A DNA stretch of 64,000 nucleotides. Source: Ferrimonas balearica DSM 9799. GTDB taxonomy: Bacteria; Pseudomonadota; Gammaproteobacteria; Enterobacterales; Shewanellaceae. Position 1 is the stretch's first letter; each line of letters begins with the position of its first letter. The notes under the pieces were generated by a model. That model was not told the DNA's origin. It saw nothing but the letters and a program-made list of their open reading frames with translations, and made no database searches. Shown in pieces: positions 1 to 7,581 of the stretch. The stretch spans positions 3,061,139 through 3,125,138 of the forward strand of contig NC_014541.1 of assembly GCF_000148645.1 (NCBI RefSeq). Reading direction: 5' to 3'. Made by a program: the position numbers and the translations under genes.

Positions 1-1007
1 ATGTTGCCTGCCGCCGTTGAGGCAGTGTGAGAGCCGTGGCCGTTGTAGTCTTCGCCATTGGCCGGGCGCACCATCTCCCAGGGCGCCAGCGGGTGCAGGT
101 TGCGGAACGCCGGGTCGCCATAGGTGTCGGTGATGATGGAGTAGGAACGCACCCCAATCAGCTTGTCGTTACACAGGCTGGCAAACTCCGCTTCGGCGCA
201 ATCGCCGACGTAATTGCCGGTGCCCCAGGGGTTTTCAATCGCGACACCGTCGTCGCCCATCGCCGCGAATGACGGGTGCGAGCTATTGATGCCGGTATCC
301 AGAATGCCAACGATGACGCCTTTACCGGTAAATCCGCTGCCGGCGGTGGCATCGCCGCTCCAGATCTTATCCGCGCCGATGTGCTGCGGACCCACATCGG
401 TGTGCAGCTCCAGAATGGTGGAGCGGGTCACTGCGCGTACGCCCGCCATTCTGGCCACCTGCGCTGCCTGCTGTTGAGTCAGGCTCATGCTCATGCCGTT
501 GAAGGCGTACTGGAACGACTGCTTGACCGGCTGATGGGTTCTCAGCGTACCGGTGATGGCACGGTGCACCTCAGCCTGTCGGCTGCTCAGGTACTGCAGG
601 TAGTTGCGGCTGTCGCCGCTGTGAATATTCAGCTTGCTGCTCTGACCGAATACGGAGGGCGCGCTGCCCGGTGCCGTGGCGTTCAGGCCGGGGATGCCGC
701 CCTGGTAGGTCGCCAGGGGCTGCTCATCCAGTTGAATGATGTAGGTGTGCTCACCGGTCAGCCCATCTTCGTAAACGAAGGGCACCTTGGCGTTATTGCC
801 AATGTGCTGGTTGGGGCCACTGGTCAGCCCGGGGCGATTCTGCAAGCGTTGCTGATGATCCTGAATCTCGGCGTATTGCTCAGCCGTAAGGTTGAAGGGA
901 TCCACCGTGATACCACCGGAGGGGTGAGGGGCAGCTTGCCCCGATGCCAACACTCCAGCGGCATAAAGTGCCGCCGAGGTGGCGATGGTCAGATGTTTTA
1001 TTTTCAA
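1..1007 (-). CDS. Secreted subtilisin-family (S8) serine protease, C-terminal part cut by window edge
   Basis: The reading frame starts at a TTG (1005-1007) preceded by AAGGGAA and runs off the window start after about 335 residues. The N-terminus is a signal peptide with a basic start and a hydrophobic core ending near ASGQA. Residues of about 75-190 resemble an I9-type propeptide (HTYIIQLDEQPLATYQG). The S8 catalytic Asp lies in the motif GILDTGIN and the catalytic His in NGHGSHTAST; the Ser motif would be beyond the edge. The enzyme is probably exported and activated by removal of the propeptide, and digests extracellular protein. No ATG fits the signal peptide, which is why TTG was chosen. 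Family assignment is firm; length and any C-terminal domains are unknown. Confidence 0.85.
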   Translation of the reverse strand, partial: MKIKHLTIATSAALYAAGVLASGQAAPHPSGGITVDPFNLTAEQYAEIQDHQQRLQNRPGLTSGPNQHIGNNAKVPFVYEDGLTGEHTYIIQLDEQPLATYQGGIPGLNATAPGSAPSVFGQSSKLNIHSGDSRNYLQYLSSRQAEVHRAITGTLRTHQPVKQSFQYAFNGMSMSLTQQQAAQVARMAGVRAVTRSTILELHTDVGPQHIGADKIWSGDATAGSGFTGKGVIVGILDTGINSSHPSFAAMGDDGVAIENPWGTGNYVGDCAEAEFASLCNDKLIGVRSYSIITDTYGDPAFRNLHPLAPWEMVRPANGEDYNGHGSHTASTAAGN

Positions 1008-1747
1008 CTTATTTCCCTTAGCTGCTCTCGGACAGCTCCCTGCTCTTAGTCGTATCGTTGCTCCATAAATCCAGGCCAAAGTGAGGCAACGATGAATGGC
1101 GGATTTACCGCTTCGATTTCATTCTGTTGCACACCCGCAAAATTTATCCAATGCATTATTTGATCGATGTTCATATTCATTATGCATATCGGTAAATTGC
1201 ATTTTTTGGAATTCTAAATATTTCCCCAATAAAACATAAAGATATATTAATCATGACATTTTTATGACGGCGAACGTCTCTCCCAAAAAAACATAGATGC
1301 AGGAACGGCACATATTTACGGGCAAGAACCATTCAATGGGAAGATAAAGTCGGGCGCAGAGACAAAGGGGGACGGCCCAGCCAAAACGAAGACTTAAGCC
1401 TTTACTTTCAGGCACTTAATATTGCACCAGCGAGAGGCGGCGCCATGCTTAAAGCCAGATAAAATCAGACCCAGGCATCTGATTGGCATAATATTTCCGA
1501 AGAGTAATCCGATTGGATCGCAATATTTGCCGAAAGCGATTTATCGCGAAAATCCCGCAAATGCACAGTTGAAATCAACGAAGAAGAGAGGAACGACTGA
1601 AATACACACTTGTTTTTCACAAAAAACAAGCCAAAAAACCAAGCGCAAAAACAAGCCCGCACTTTTGTACCAATACATCAATACACCCACACACCCCATG
1701 CACTAATGGTATAGACAATTCAAAAGCATTAACTCGCCCATAAATAA
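1008..1747. other. AT-rich intergenic region, no gene supported
   Basis: About 740 bases separate the protease start from the polyferredoxin terminator. Much of it, especially 1130-1260 and 1480-1740, is clearly more AT-rich than the flanking genes. It must hold the protease promoter on the minus strand, but I could not pick a convincing -35/-10 pair. A 94-codon open frame at 1422-1706 has no ribosome site, no recognisable domain and a composition unlike the genes here, so I do not call it. Confidence 0.5.
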
Positions 1748-1773
1748 AAAACGCCTTCATCTGAAGGCGTTTT
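1748..1773 (-). terminator. Terminator of the polyferredoxin gene
   Basis: The stem AACGCCTTC/GAAGGCGTT closes a 4-base loop. Read on the minus strand it is followed by TTTTTTATTTA. It sits 16 bases beyond the stop codon of the 1789-3081 gene. Confidence 0.85.
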
Positions 1774-1788
1774 CTTTCCGGAGTGTCC

Positions 1789-3081
1789 TTAAAACAGCGG
1801 CAGGTTTTCCAGCCGTTGCCACAACATGGCACGCATCATTGGCGAGGTGTCACTGCCCCACATTCCGGCGGCGTAAAAGAACAACGGCAATACAAACAGA
1901 AAGCCTATCAGTACCAGCACCATGGCCCGGGGGGTCATTGGCCAGCGACGGCCCGGCGCACTGAGACTGACCGCGCCCTTGACCGGACAGGCGGCCACGC
2001 AACGCTGACAGCTGTGGCACTCATCACTGTGCACGGTGCCCACCACTTCCACATGGATACGGGACGGGCAGGCCCGGTGGCACTTGTCGCAGTTCATCCC
2101 TTTGGCGTCCCGCAGACACAGGGCCGTGTCCCGGCGAATTTTGTAGGGGCTGAACGCCCCGGCAATGGCCATCAGGGCGCCATAGGGACAGAGATAACGA
2201 CACACACCGTTGCGTCGCACCAGCGCCAGCGCCACGACCACGCCCAACCCCACCAGCATGCCCGCTGAAGGCTGGGTAAACAGCGCCCACATCTTCAGAT
2301 CCGCCGCCTGGTGATACAGGCCCTGCAGGTAACGCGCGACCATCATGGCCGGCATGCCACTGAGCAACAGGTTCACCAGCCAGGCCAGAATGCCGTACTT
2401 CACCAGTCGCAGCGCCCAGTCCAGCATCAAAGCCAGCACACTGACGCTGCGGTTCAGCCAGTTCGGCAGCGCCGCCAGTCGCTCCCGCCAGTTGACCGGC
2501 AATAGGCGACGGCGCAGCTGGTAGCCGCGCTCCCCTAACCAACCGATGGGACAAGCCCAGCCACAGAAGGCCCGCTTGACGGTCAGGCTGAGTCCCAAAG
2601 CCGCCAGCAGCATCACCAGACCGGCCGGGTGATGGGTATCCCACAGGCCCAGTTCCAGCAGCCCCTTAAGCTGGATAAGTGCCGCAATCGGCAAAAACGC
2701 GTCCACCACATCGGGCCGGGCTATGGTGGGCGCACCACTGTCCAGCTGCCACACGTGCAGCGCATACTGCACCCCGGCCGCCGCCATCGCCGCCACCAAC
2801 AACCATTGGGTGACGTCGCGCCAACGGTTCCACTGGCGGGCTTTATGGGGCGCACTGGTCAGCCAGACAAAGGGCCGTTTGTCCGGCCATACCAGGGCCA
2901 ATGCCAGCACCGCGGCAACGGCCGCCAGCCCCAACCAGAGCAGCGGAGTTAACGCCAGTCCCCAGGCCAACAACGCCAGCGCCGCAGTCAGACCAAGGCC
3001 AAATCGACGGGGGCCACTGAGCAGTGCCCAGCCACCCAGAACCAGAGCCAGCCCCATGGCCAGCCATTCAGTGATGCTCAT
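1789..3081 (-). CDS. Membrane-bound 4Fe-4S polyferredoxin (NapH/CcoG-like)
   Basis: This 430-residue protein has several hydrophobic segments (about 5-65, 90-110, 152-168, 213-245, 273-290 and 385-405). It carries the CxxxCP pairs of the NapH/NosR/CcoG-type membrane domain (FCGWACP at 172-178, CRYLCP at 294-299). Two ferredoxin-type clusters follow: C331/C334/C338 with C322 as a possible fourth ligand, and C355/C358/C361/C365. Such proteins pass electrons between the quinone pool or a periplasmic partner and a cytoplasmic one. No nap, nos or cco gene is nearby, so the partner is unknown. It is divergent from a TetR-type regulator across about 200 bp, which suggests that regulator controls it. 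The family is confident and the specific role is not. Confidence 0.8.
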   Translation of the reverse strand: MSITEWLAMGLALVLGGWALLSGPRRFGLGLTAALALLAWGLALTPLLWLGLAAVAAVLALALVWPDKRPFVWLTSAPHKARQWNRWRDVTQWLLVAAMAAAGVQYALHVWQLDSGAPTIARPDVVDAFLPIAALIQLKGLLELGLWDTHHPAGLVMLLAALGLSLTVKRAFCGWACPIGWLGERGYQLRRRLLPVNWRERLAALPNWLNRSVSVLALMLDWALRLVKYGILAWLVNLLLSGMPAMMVARYLQGLYHQAADLKMWALFTQPSAGMLVGLGVVVALALVRRNGVCRYLCPYGALMAIAGAFSPYKIRRDTALCLRDAKGMNCDKCHRACPSRIHVEVVGTVHSDECHSCQRCVAACPVKGAVSLSAPGRRWPMTPRAMVLVLIGFLFVLPLFFYAAGMWGSDTSPMMRAMLWQRLENLPLF

Positions 3082-3194
3082 GATGATCCCTCAAAATCCA
3101 CCGCACTCGGTGGCGATGGCACAAGGGTAAGAAAAGGCGGGGAAGCAAACAGAGAAACAAAACCCAGGATCTGTCTCATTGTGGCGGCCTGCGC

Positions 3195-3206
3195 TCACTT
3201 TTGTGA
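3195..3206. promoter_or_regulatory. Possible operator in the polyferredoxin/TetR divergent region
   Basis: TCACTTTTGTGA has inverted TCAC/GTGA arms around a TTTT core and lies between the two divergent genes. It is a plausible target for the neighbouring TetR-family protein, but it is short and could be chance. Confidence 0.25.
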
Positions 3207-3288
3207 TCTTTCAGGCACTTTGCCAACGCGGGAGGAACCCCCGCAGGGTGGGTCTGACTAACGGGTATCGCCCCTGCCCGAGCCTGAT

Positions 3289-3849
3289 ATGAACAGCCAA
3301 ACCCGGATCCTCCGTGCCTTTACCCAACTGTTGCGCGACCGGGAGTATCGCCAGATCACCATTGCCGACCTGATCGACACCGCCCAGGTCAGCCGCAGCA
3401 CCTTCTATCGGCACTTCAGCGCCAAGCTGGGCATCCTCACCTTTCTGCACCAGCGCCGTTTTGCCACCCTGCTGTGCGAGCTCAACAGCCCGGAAGACTG
3501 GCAACGGCCAGAGCCGCCCGCCTCTCTGGTGGCGATGTTTGCCCGGTTTGAGGGCCAGCGTGCCATGCACCGCTCCTTCAGTGACACGCTTGGGGCCGAC
3601 GGCGAGCCCGCGCTGAAACAGATTGAGCAGGCTCTGATCCGCCACCTGAGCGAACGCCTGGAGTTGGCTTTCCCCGGTCAGGTCTGGGCGGTTCCCCCTC
3701 GGGCCATCGCCCTCTCGCTGGCCGGCTTATACCAAACCCACCTCAGCCACTGGCGCCAGGGCCAGGCCTGCGGCAGCGCTGAAGCCATGGCTGCCCTGGT
3801 GCATCGCCACAGTCGCGCGCTGGTGTGGGACGCACTGCAACCAGCCTGA
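3289..3849 (+). CDS. TetR/AcrR-family transcriptional regulator
   Basis: A 186-residue protein, the usual size for TetR regulators. The N-terminal helix-turn-helix spans about residues 6-50, with the recognition helix in VSRSTFYRHF (34-43). The rest is the helical ligand-binding and dimerisation domain, which does not point to a ligand. The ribosome site in front of the ATG is weak. It is transcribed away from the membrane polyferredoxin gene, the classical layout for a local repressor, so it probably controls that gene and itself. The target is inferred from position only. Confidence 0.85.
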   Translation: MNSQTRILRAFTQLLRDREYRQITIADLIDTAQVSRSTFYRHFSAKLGILTFLHQRRFATLLCELNSPEDWQRPEPPASLVAMFARFEGQRAMHRSFSDTLGADGEPALKQIEQALIRHLSERLELAFPGQVWAVPPRAIALSLAGLYQTHLSHWRQGQACGSAEAMAALVHRHSRALVWDALQPA

Positions 3850-4147
3850 TCGCTCCGGCCAACGCGGCGCCACGAATCCCGCTTCTCACTCTGGAAACAT
3901 CCGTTACATTTGCGCCGCCGGTCAATTCTTCACCCCTGCCACAAGCATCAAATGTTGCCAAGCTGTATTCACTCCAGCTTTTTGATGTCATACAAAAAAT
4001 TGATTCCAATTTTTCCTGAACTGAATGTTAACAGCCCGCCCGCCCCAAACGCCTATTTTTTCCTAATTACCCATCCCGAACCCCTTTCGAAGAACCTTTT
4101 ATTAACATTCTTTTCACTAATTTAAACCCATAAAAACAATCACTTAG
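3850..4147. other. AT-rich intergenic spacer
   Basis: About 300 bases after the regulator gene, becoming AT-rich from about 3950. The only structure I see is an inverted repeat at 3995-4014 (AAAAATTG/CAATTTTT, 4-base loop). It could be a weak terminator for the regulator gene or a protein-binding site. No gene is supported. Confidence 0.45.
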
Positions 4148-4176
4148 TTGACATAAATTGTCATTAATTGAAGTAT
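4148..4176 (+). promoter_or_regulatory. Promoter of the TonB-dependent receptor with overlapping palindromic operator
   Basis: A perfect -35 TTGACA (4148-4153) is followed after 17 bases by AAGTAT (4171-4176), a poor -10. Overlapping the -35 is TGACATAAATTGTCA (4149-4163), a perfect TGACA/TGTCA inverted repeat with a 5-base centre, in the place expected for a repressor site. I do not recognise the regulator. Confidence 0.5.
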
Positions 4177-4184
4177 CACGATGT

Positions 4185-4202
4185 GAGCAATATGTGTTGC
4201 TC
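4185..4202 (+). other. Hairpin at the 5' end of the receptor mRNA
   Basis: GAGCAA/TTGCTC pairs around a 6-base loop. If transcription starts about 7 bases after the proposed -10, this stem begins at or just after the RNA 5' end, where it could stabilise the leader. It is 59 bases ahead of the start codon. Confidence 0.35.
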
Positions 4203-4260
4203 CTGGGATAAAAATAATCACACGCGCCCGCCACTCCATCCGGCGGCGCTTAGGGAGTTA

Positions 4261-6963
4261 ATGATGGCTATGGAATCATCGGTATCCAAAGCAGTACGCC
4301 AAGGATTACTCGCAACCACTTTGGGCTCACTGGCCTGGGTGAGTGCCGGCACTGCAGTGGCAGAGGAAGCCCCTGCGGTTAAAGACGACGTAGAGCGCAT
4401 TGAAGTAACGGGTTCGCGCATTTCACGCACCGATGTGGAATCAGCCTCTCCGGTTGAGATCCTCGACCGAAGCTTTATTGAAAAATCCGGTGTCTCGAAC
4501 ATCGCTGACCTGCTGAAGCAGGTTCCGGCCAACCAATCCACCCAGGATGTTCGCCAAACCAACGGTTTTGCGGGCGCGGCGTCCGGCGTTGACCTCAATG
4601 GCCTGGGCGTGGGCAGTACCCTGACCCTGCTGAATGGCCGCCGTATGGCCCCCCATGGCCGCCCGACCATGACCGGCACCGCGGAGATGTTCGTTAACAT
4701 CGACACCATTCCGCTGGCCGCCGTTGAGCGCGTGGAAATTCTCCGCGATGGCGCTTCCGCCATCTACGGTTCCGACGCGATCGCGGGCGTGGTCAACATC
4801 ATTCTCCGCAAGGACTACGAAGGGGTTGAGCTGAGCACCCGTTACGGCCAAACCACCGACGGCTCCAATATGGAGGAGATCGAAAACAGTGTGTTTGCCG
4901 GTGTCGCCAACGACAAAACCAGCCTGACCATGATGGTGTCCCAATATAAGCGGGACGGCATCCTCGGCTCCGACCTTGGCCTGAGCGCCGATAACGGCCT
5001 GTTCGACTTCTCCAGCTCCGCCACCCCGGCCGGTACCGTATGGGTACAGCCTCCCAAAGATGCGCCTGAAGACTGGAAGGGCCTGGCTGCCACCTCTGAC
5101 CGCTGCCCTCAGGACAATGGCAACGGCAGCTGCAGCTATGACTACATGCCGGTTAACAGCGTCCTGCCTGAGATCGAGCGCTGGGGCCTGATGGCCAACC
5201 TGACCCATGAACTGAACGCCGACCACATCTTCAAGGTGGAAACCCTGCTGTCCAACTCCGAGAGCAGCTACCAATCCGCCCCGGCCCCGTGGTTTGCCGA
5301 CAGCGATGGCGTCACCATCGACCTGAACAACCCCATTTACGACCAGCTGCAATCCGGCGACGGCATCCTGTCCAATGGCGTAGCCTGGGATGGCAGCGAA
5401 GTCACCTTCCGCCGCCGCTTTGAAGAGGTTGGCCCGCGTACCACCCACGAAGAAAGCAACAGCTACCGCGTTCTGGTGGGCCTGGACGGCTACCTGTTCA
5501 CCGACTGGACCTACTCCACCGGCGTGGTATTCAACAAGTCCTACACCCTGAACCGTTCAAACAACATGGTGTCCGCTTCCCGCGCCACCGAGGCCCTGAA
5601 TGAAGGCGTCGACCTGAACGGTGATGGCGTGAAGGAGTGGCTGAACCCGCTCGACGTGATCTCCGCCGACATGGCCGACTACCTGCGCGCCACCACCTTC
5701 CAGGAATCCACCTACACCACCTGGAGCGCCGACTTCACCATCTCCAACAGCGAGCTGTTTGAGATGTGGGCCGGTTATGTGGGCATGGCTGCCGGTATCG
5801 AATACCGCGAAGAGAAGCTGGAAGACATCTCCAGTGACAACCTCAAGTCCGGTGACCTGGTGGGCACTGGTGGCTCCGATGCGGCCGGCGAACGTGACCA
5901 GTTCTCCGCCTATGTGGAGTTCGCCATTCCGCTGATGGACAACGACTTCGGTTACTGGGACATGCAGGTGGCGGGTCGCTTTGAGGACTACTCCGACTTC
6001 GGCACCAAAACCACCCCGAAAGTGGCGATGAGCTACACCCCGACTCCGGGTGTGATGGTGCGCGGTTCCTACTCCGAAGGTTTCCGTGCCCCCAACCTGT
6101 ATGAGTTGGATGGTGCCAGCACCGGTTTCACCCGCGTCACCGACCCGCAGCGTTGTAACCCGGACGACGACAGCTTCCCCAACAGCCCGAAAGACTGTGG
6201 TAGCGTGCAGACTCGCCTGGTCAGCGGCGGTAACCCGGACCTGGATCCGGAAACCTCCACCTCGTACAACGCCGGTATCGTGTTGGACTTTGACAGCATT
6301 GGCTGGGTTGAAGGTCTGAGCATGACCGTCGACTACTTCAACATCGAACACAAAGACCGCATCGAGAAGCTGAGCGCCACCGAGATCCTGCGTCTGGAAG
6401 AAGCTGGCAAACTGCCGGAAGGCACCGCCGTGATCCGTGGCCCGGCAGAGGGCGGGTTCCCGGGTGAAATTCTGGAGATCCACACCTTCTCCACCAACCT
6501 CGGCTCCCGTACCGTTACCGGCTACAACATGGGCCTGAACTACATCCTCGGCCTCGGCCAGTGGGGTGAACTGTCACTCAACAACAGCACCTACTACCTC
6601 GACAGCTATGAGGTAGAGGGCGAAGAGTGGGCGGGTACCTGGCAGCAGCCTCGCGTCCGTAACACTTCGCAGATCAGCTGGGATTACGGTGACTGGGCCT
6701 CCTCCATGAGCATCGTTTACCGCGGTCGCTACGACGACTACTACGGCCAATACTTTGGCTTCCAGGATGAGGTGCCTTCCATGACCACCTTCAACCTGCG
6801 GGTCAACTACATTGGCTTCAACAACCTGACCCTGACCGTGGGCGCGGACAACCTGTTCGATAAGGACCGTCCGGTGGATGGCTCCAACGACACCGGTGGT
6901 ATCTCCGATCTGGATAACCCCTACGGCCGCTTTGTCTACGGCCAGGCCAAGTTGGCGTTCTGA
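4261..6963 (+). CDS. TonB-dependent outer-membrane receptor
   Basis: Predicted length is 900 residues from the ATG at 4261, which has TAGGGAG three bases upstream; a second ATG follows at once. The frame is open 31 codons further 5', but that part has no ribosome site and precedes the signal peptide. Residues 1 to about 35 are a signal peptide ending AGTAVA. Residues of about 45-165 form the plug domain (IEVTGSRI, then LNGRRM and VERVEILRDGASAIYGSDAIAGVVN). The rest is the beta barrel, ending in the aromatic KLAF. It imports a bulky substrate using TonB energy. The plug is of the type common among marine-bacterial receptors for carbohydrates or peptides, but the substrate cannot be read from sequence. 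It is monocistronic with its own promoter and terminator. Confidence 0.92.
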   Translation: MMAMESSVSKAVRQGLLATTLGSLAWVSAGTAVAEEAPAVKDDVERIEVTGSRISRTDVESASPVEILDRSFIEKSGVSNIADLLKQVPANQSTQDVRQTNGFAGAASGVDLNGLGVGSTLTLLNGRRMAPHGRPTMTGTAEMFVNIDTIPLAAVERVEILRDGASAIYGSDAIAGVVNIILRKDYEGVELSTRYGQTTDGSNMEEIENSVFAGVANDKTSLTMMVSQYKRDGILGSDLGLSADNGLFDFSSSATPAGTVWVQPPKDAPEDWKGLAATSDRCPQDNGNGSCSYDYMPVNSVLPEIERWGLMANLTHELNADHIFKVETLLSNSESSYQSAPAPWFADSDGVTIDLNNPIYDQLQSGDGILSNGVAWDGSEVTFRRRFEEVGPRTTHEESNSYRVLVGLDGYLFTDWTYSTGVVFNKSYTLNRSNNMVSASRATEALNEGVDLNGDGVKEWLNPLDVISADMADYLRATTFQESTYTTWSADFTISNSELFEMWAGYVGMAAGIEYREEKLEDISSDNLKSGDLVGTGGSDAAGERDQFSAYVEFAIPLMDNDFGYWDMQVAGRFEDYSDFGTKTTPKVAMSYTPTPGVMVRGSYSEGFRAPNLYELDGASTGFTRVTDPQRCNPDDDSFPNSPKDCGSVQTRLVSGGNPDLDPETSTSYNAGIVLDFDSIGWVEGLSMTVDYFNIEHKDRIEKLSATEILRLEEAGKLPEGTAVIRGPAEGGFPGEILEIHTFSTNLGSRTVTGYNMGLNYILGLGQWGELSLNNSTYYLDSYEVEGEEWAGTWQQPRVRNTSQISWDYGDWASSMSIVYRGRYDDYYGQYFGFQDEVPSMTTFNLRVNYIGFNNLTLTVGADNLFDKDRPVDGSNDTGGISDLDNPYGRFVYGQAKLAF

Positions 6964-6983
6964 TTTCCTGACCCCAACCCCTC

Positions 6984-7008
6984 AAGGGCACTTCGGTGCC
7001 CTTTTTTA
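6984..7008 (+). terminator. Terminator of the TonB-dependent receptor gene
   Basis: The stem AAGGGCAC/GTGCCCTT has a stable TTCG tetraloop and is followed by six T. It lies 21 bases after the stop codon. Confidence 0.9.
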
Positions 7009-7072
7009 TTGCCCGACAAAACCGCAGGCGCTGAACTAGTCTTGAAGGCGGTCCGACGTTAGGAGACTCCCT

Positions 7073-7513
7073 ATGGACATCGCACAACTGCTTCAAATGG
7101 GCGCCCGCCTGTTCTCGCAAAGCGGCGCCAACGCCGGCAATCTCGCACAGGATGATATCGTTTCGGCCCTCGCCGGCTTGCTCGGAGGTAACGCCGACGG
7201 CAGCGGTATTGATCTGGGCGCCATTCTCGAAAGCCTCAATGGCGCCGGCCTGATGGATCTGGCGCAAAGCTGGTTGGGGGATGGCGAGAACGCCCCCATC
7301 TCTACCGACCAACTGGGCCAGGTGTTTGGCCAGGACAAACTCAGCGGGTTCGCCAACCAACTGGGAATGGACCAGGCCGACGCCGAAAACGGCCTGACTC
7401 AGGCCATCCCCGCCATGCTCGACAGCGCCAGCAGCGGCGGCAATCTGCTGGAACTGGCCGGCGGCGCCGAGGGCATTCTGGGGATGGTGAGTAAGCTGTT
7501 TGGCAAATCCTGA
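7073..7513 (+). CDS. DUF937 (YidB-like) protein
   Basis: A 146-residue acidic protein rich in Gly, Ala, Leu and Asn. It has the pattern of the YidB/DUF937 family: repeated helices with GLLGG, LGQVFGQDKLSGFANQLGMDQADAENGLTQ and a glycine-rich C-terminus. Members are small soluble proteins of unknown role. TAGGAG precedes the ATG by 8 bases, so the start is secure. It is flanked by the receptor terminator and a convergent ATPase gene, so it is probably a single-gene unit. Confidence 0.8.
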   Translation: MDIAQLLQMGARLFSQSGANAGNLAQDDIVSALAGLLGGNADGSGIDLGAILESLNGAGLMDLAQSWLGDGENAPISTDQLGQVFGQDKLSGFANQLGMDQADAENGLTQAIPAMLDSASSGGNLLELAGGAEGILGMVSKLFGKS

Positions 7514-7581
7514 GACGTCCCGCTTATCCTCAATTGAACAGCCTGTTGCCGTAAGCGGTTTGCCCGATGCACAGAGCCCGG

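Noticed and set aside
1422-1706. 94-codon frame in the AT-rich spacer
   Set aside because: No ribosome site, no domain, Lys/Thr/Pro-rich translation of plain AT-rich DNA, and another frame on the other strand is also open.
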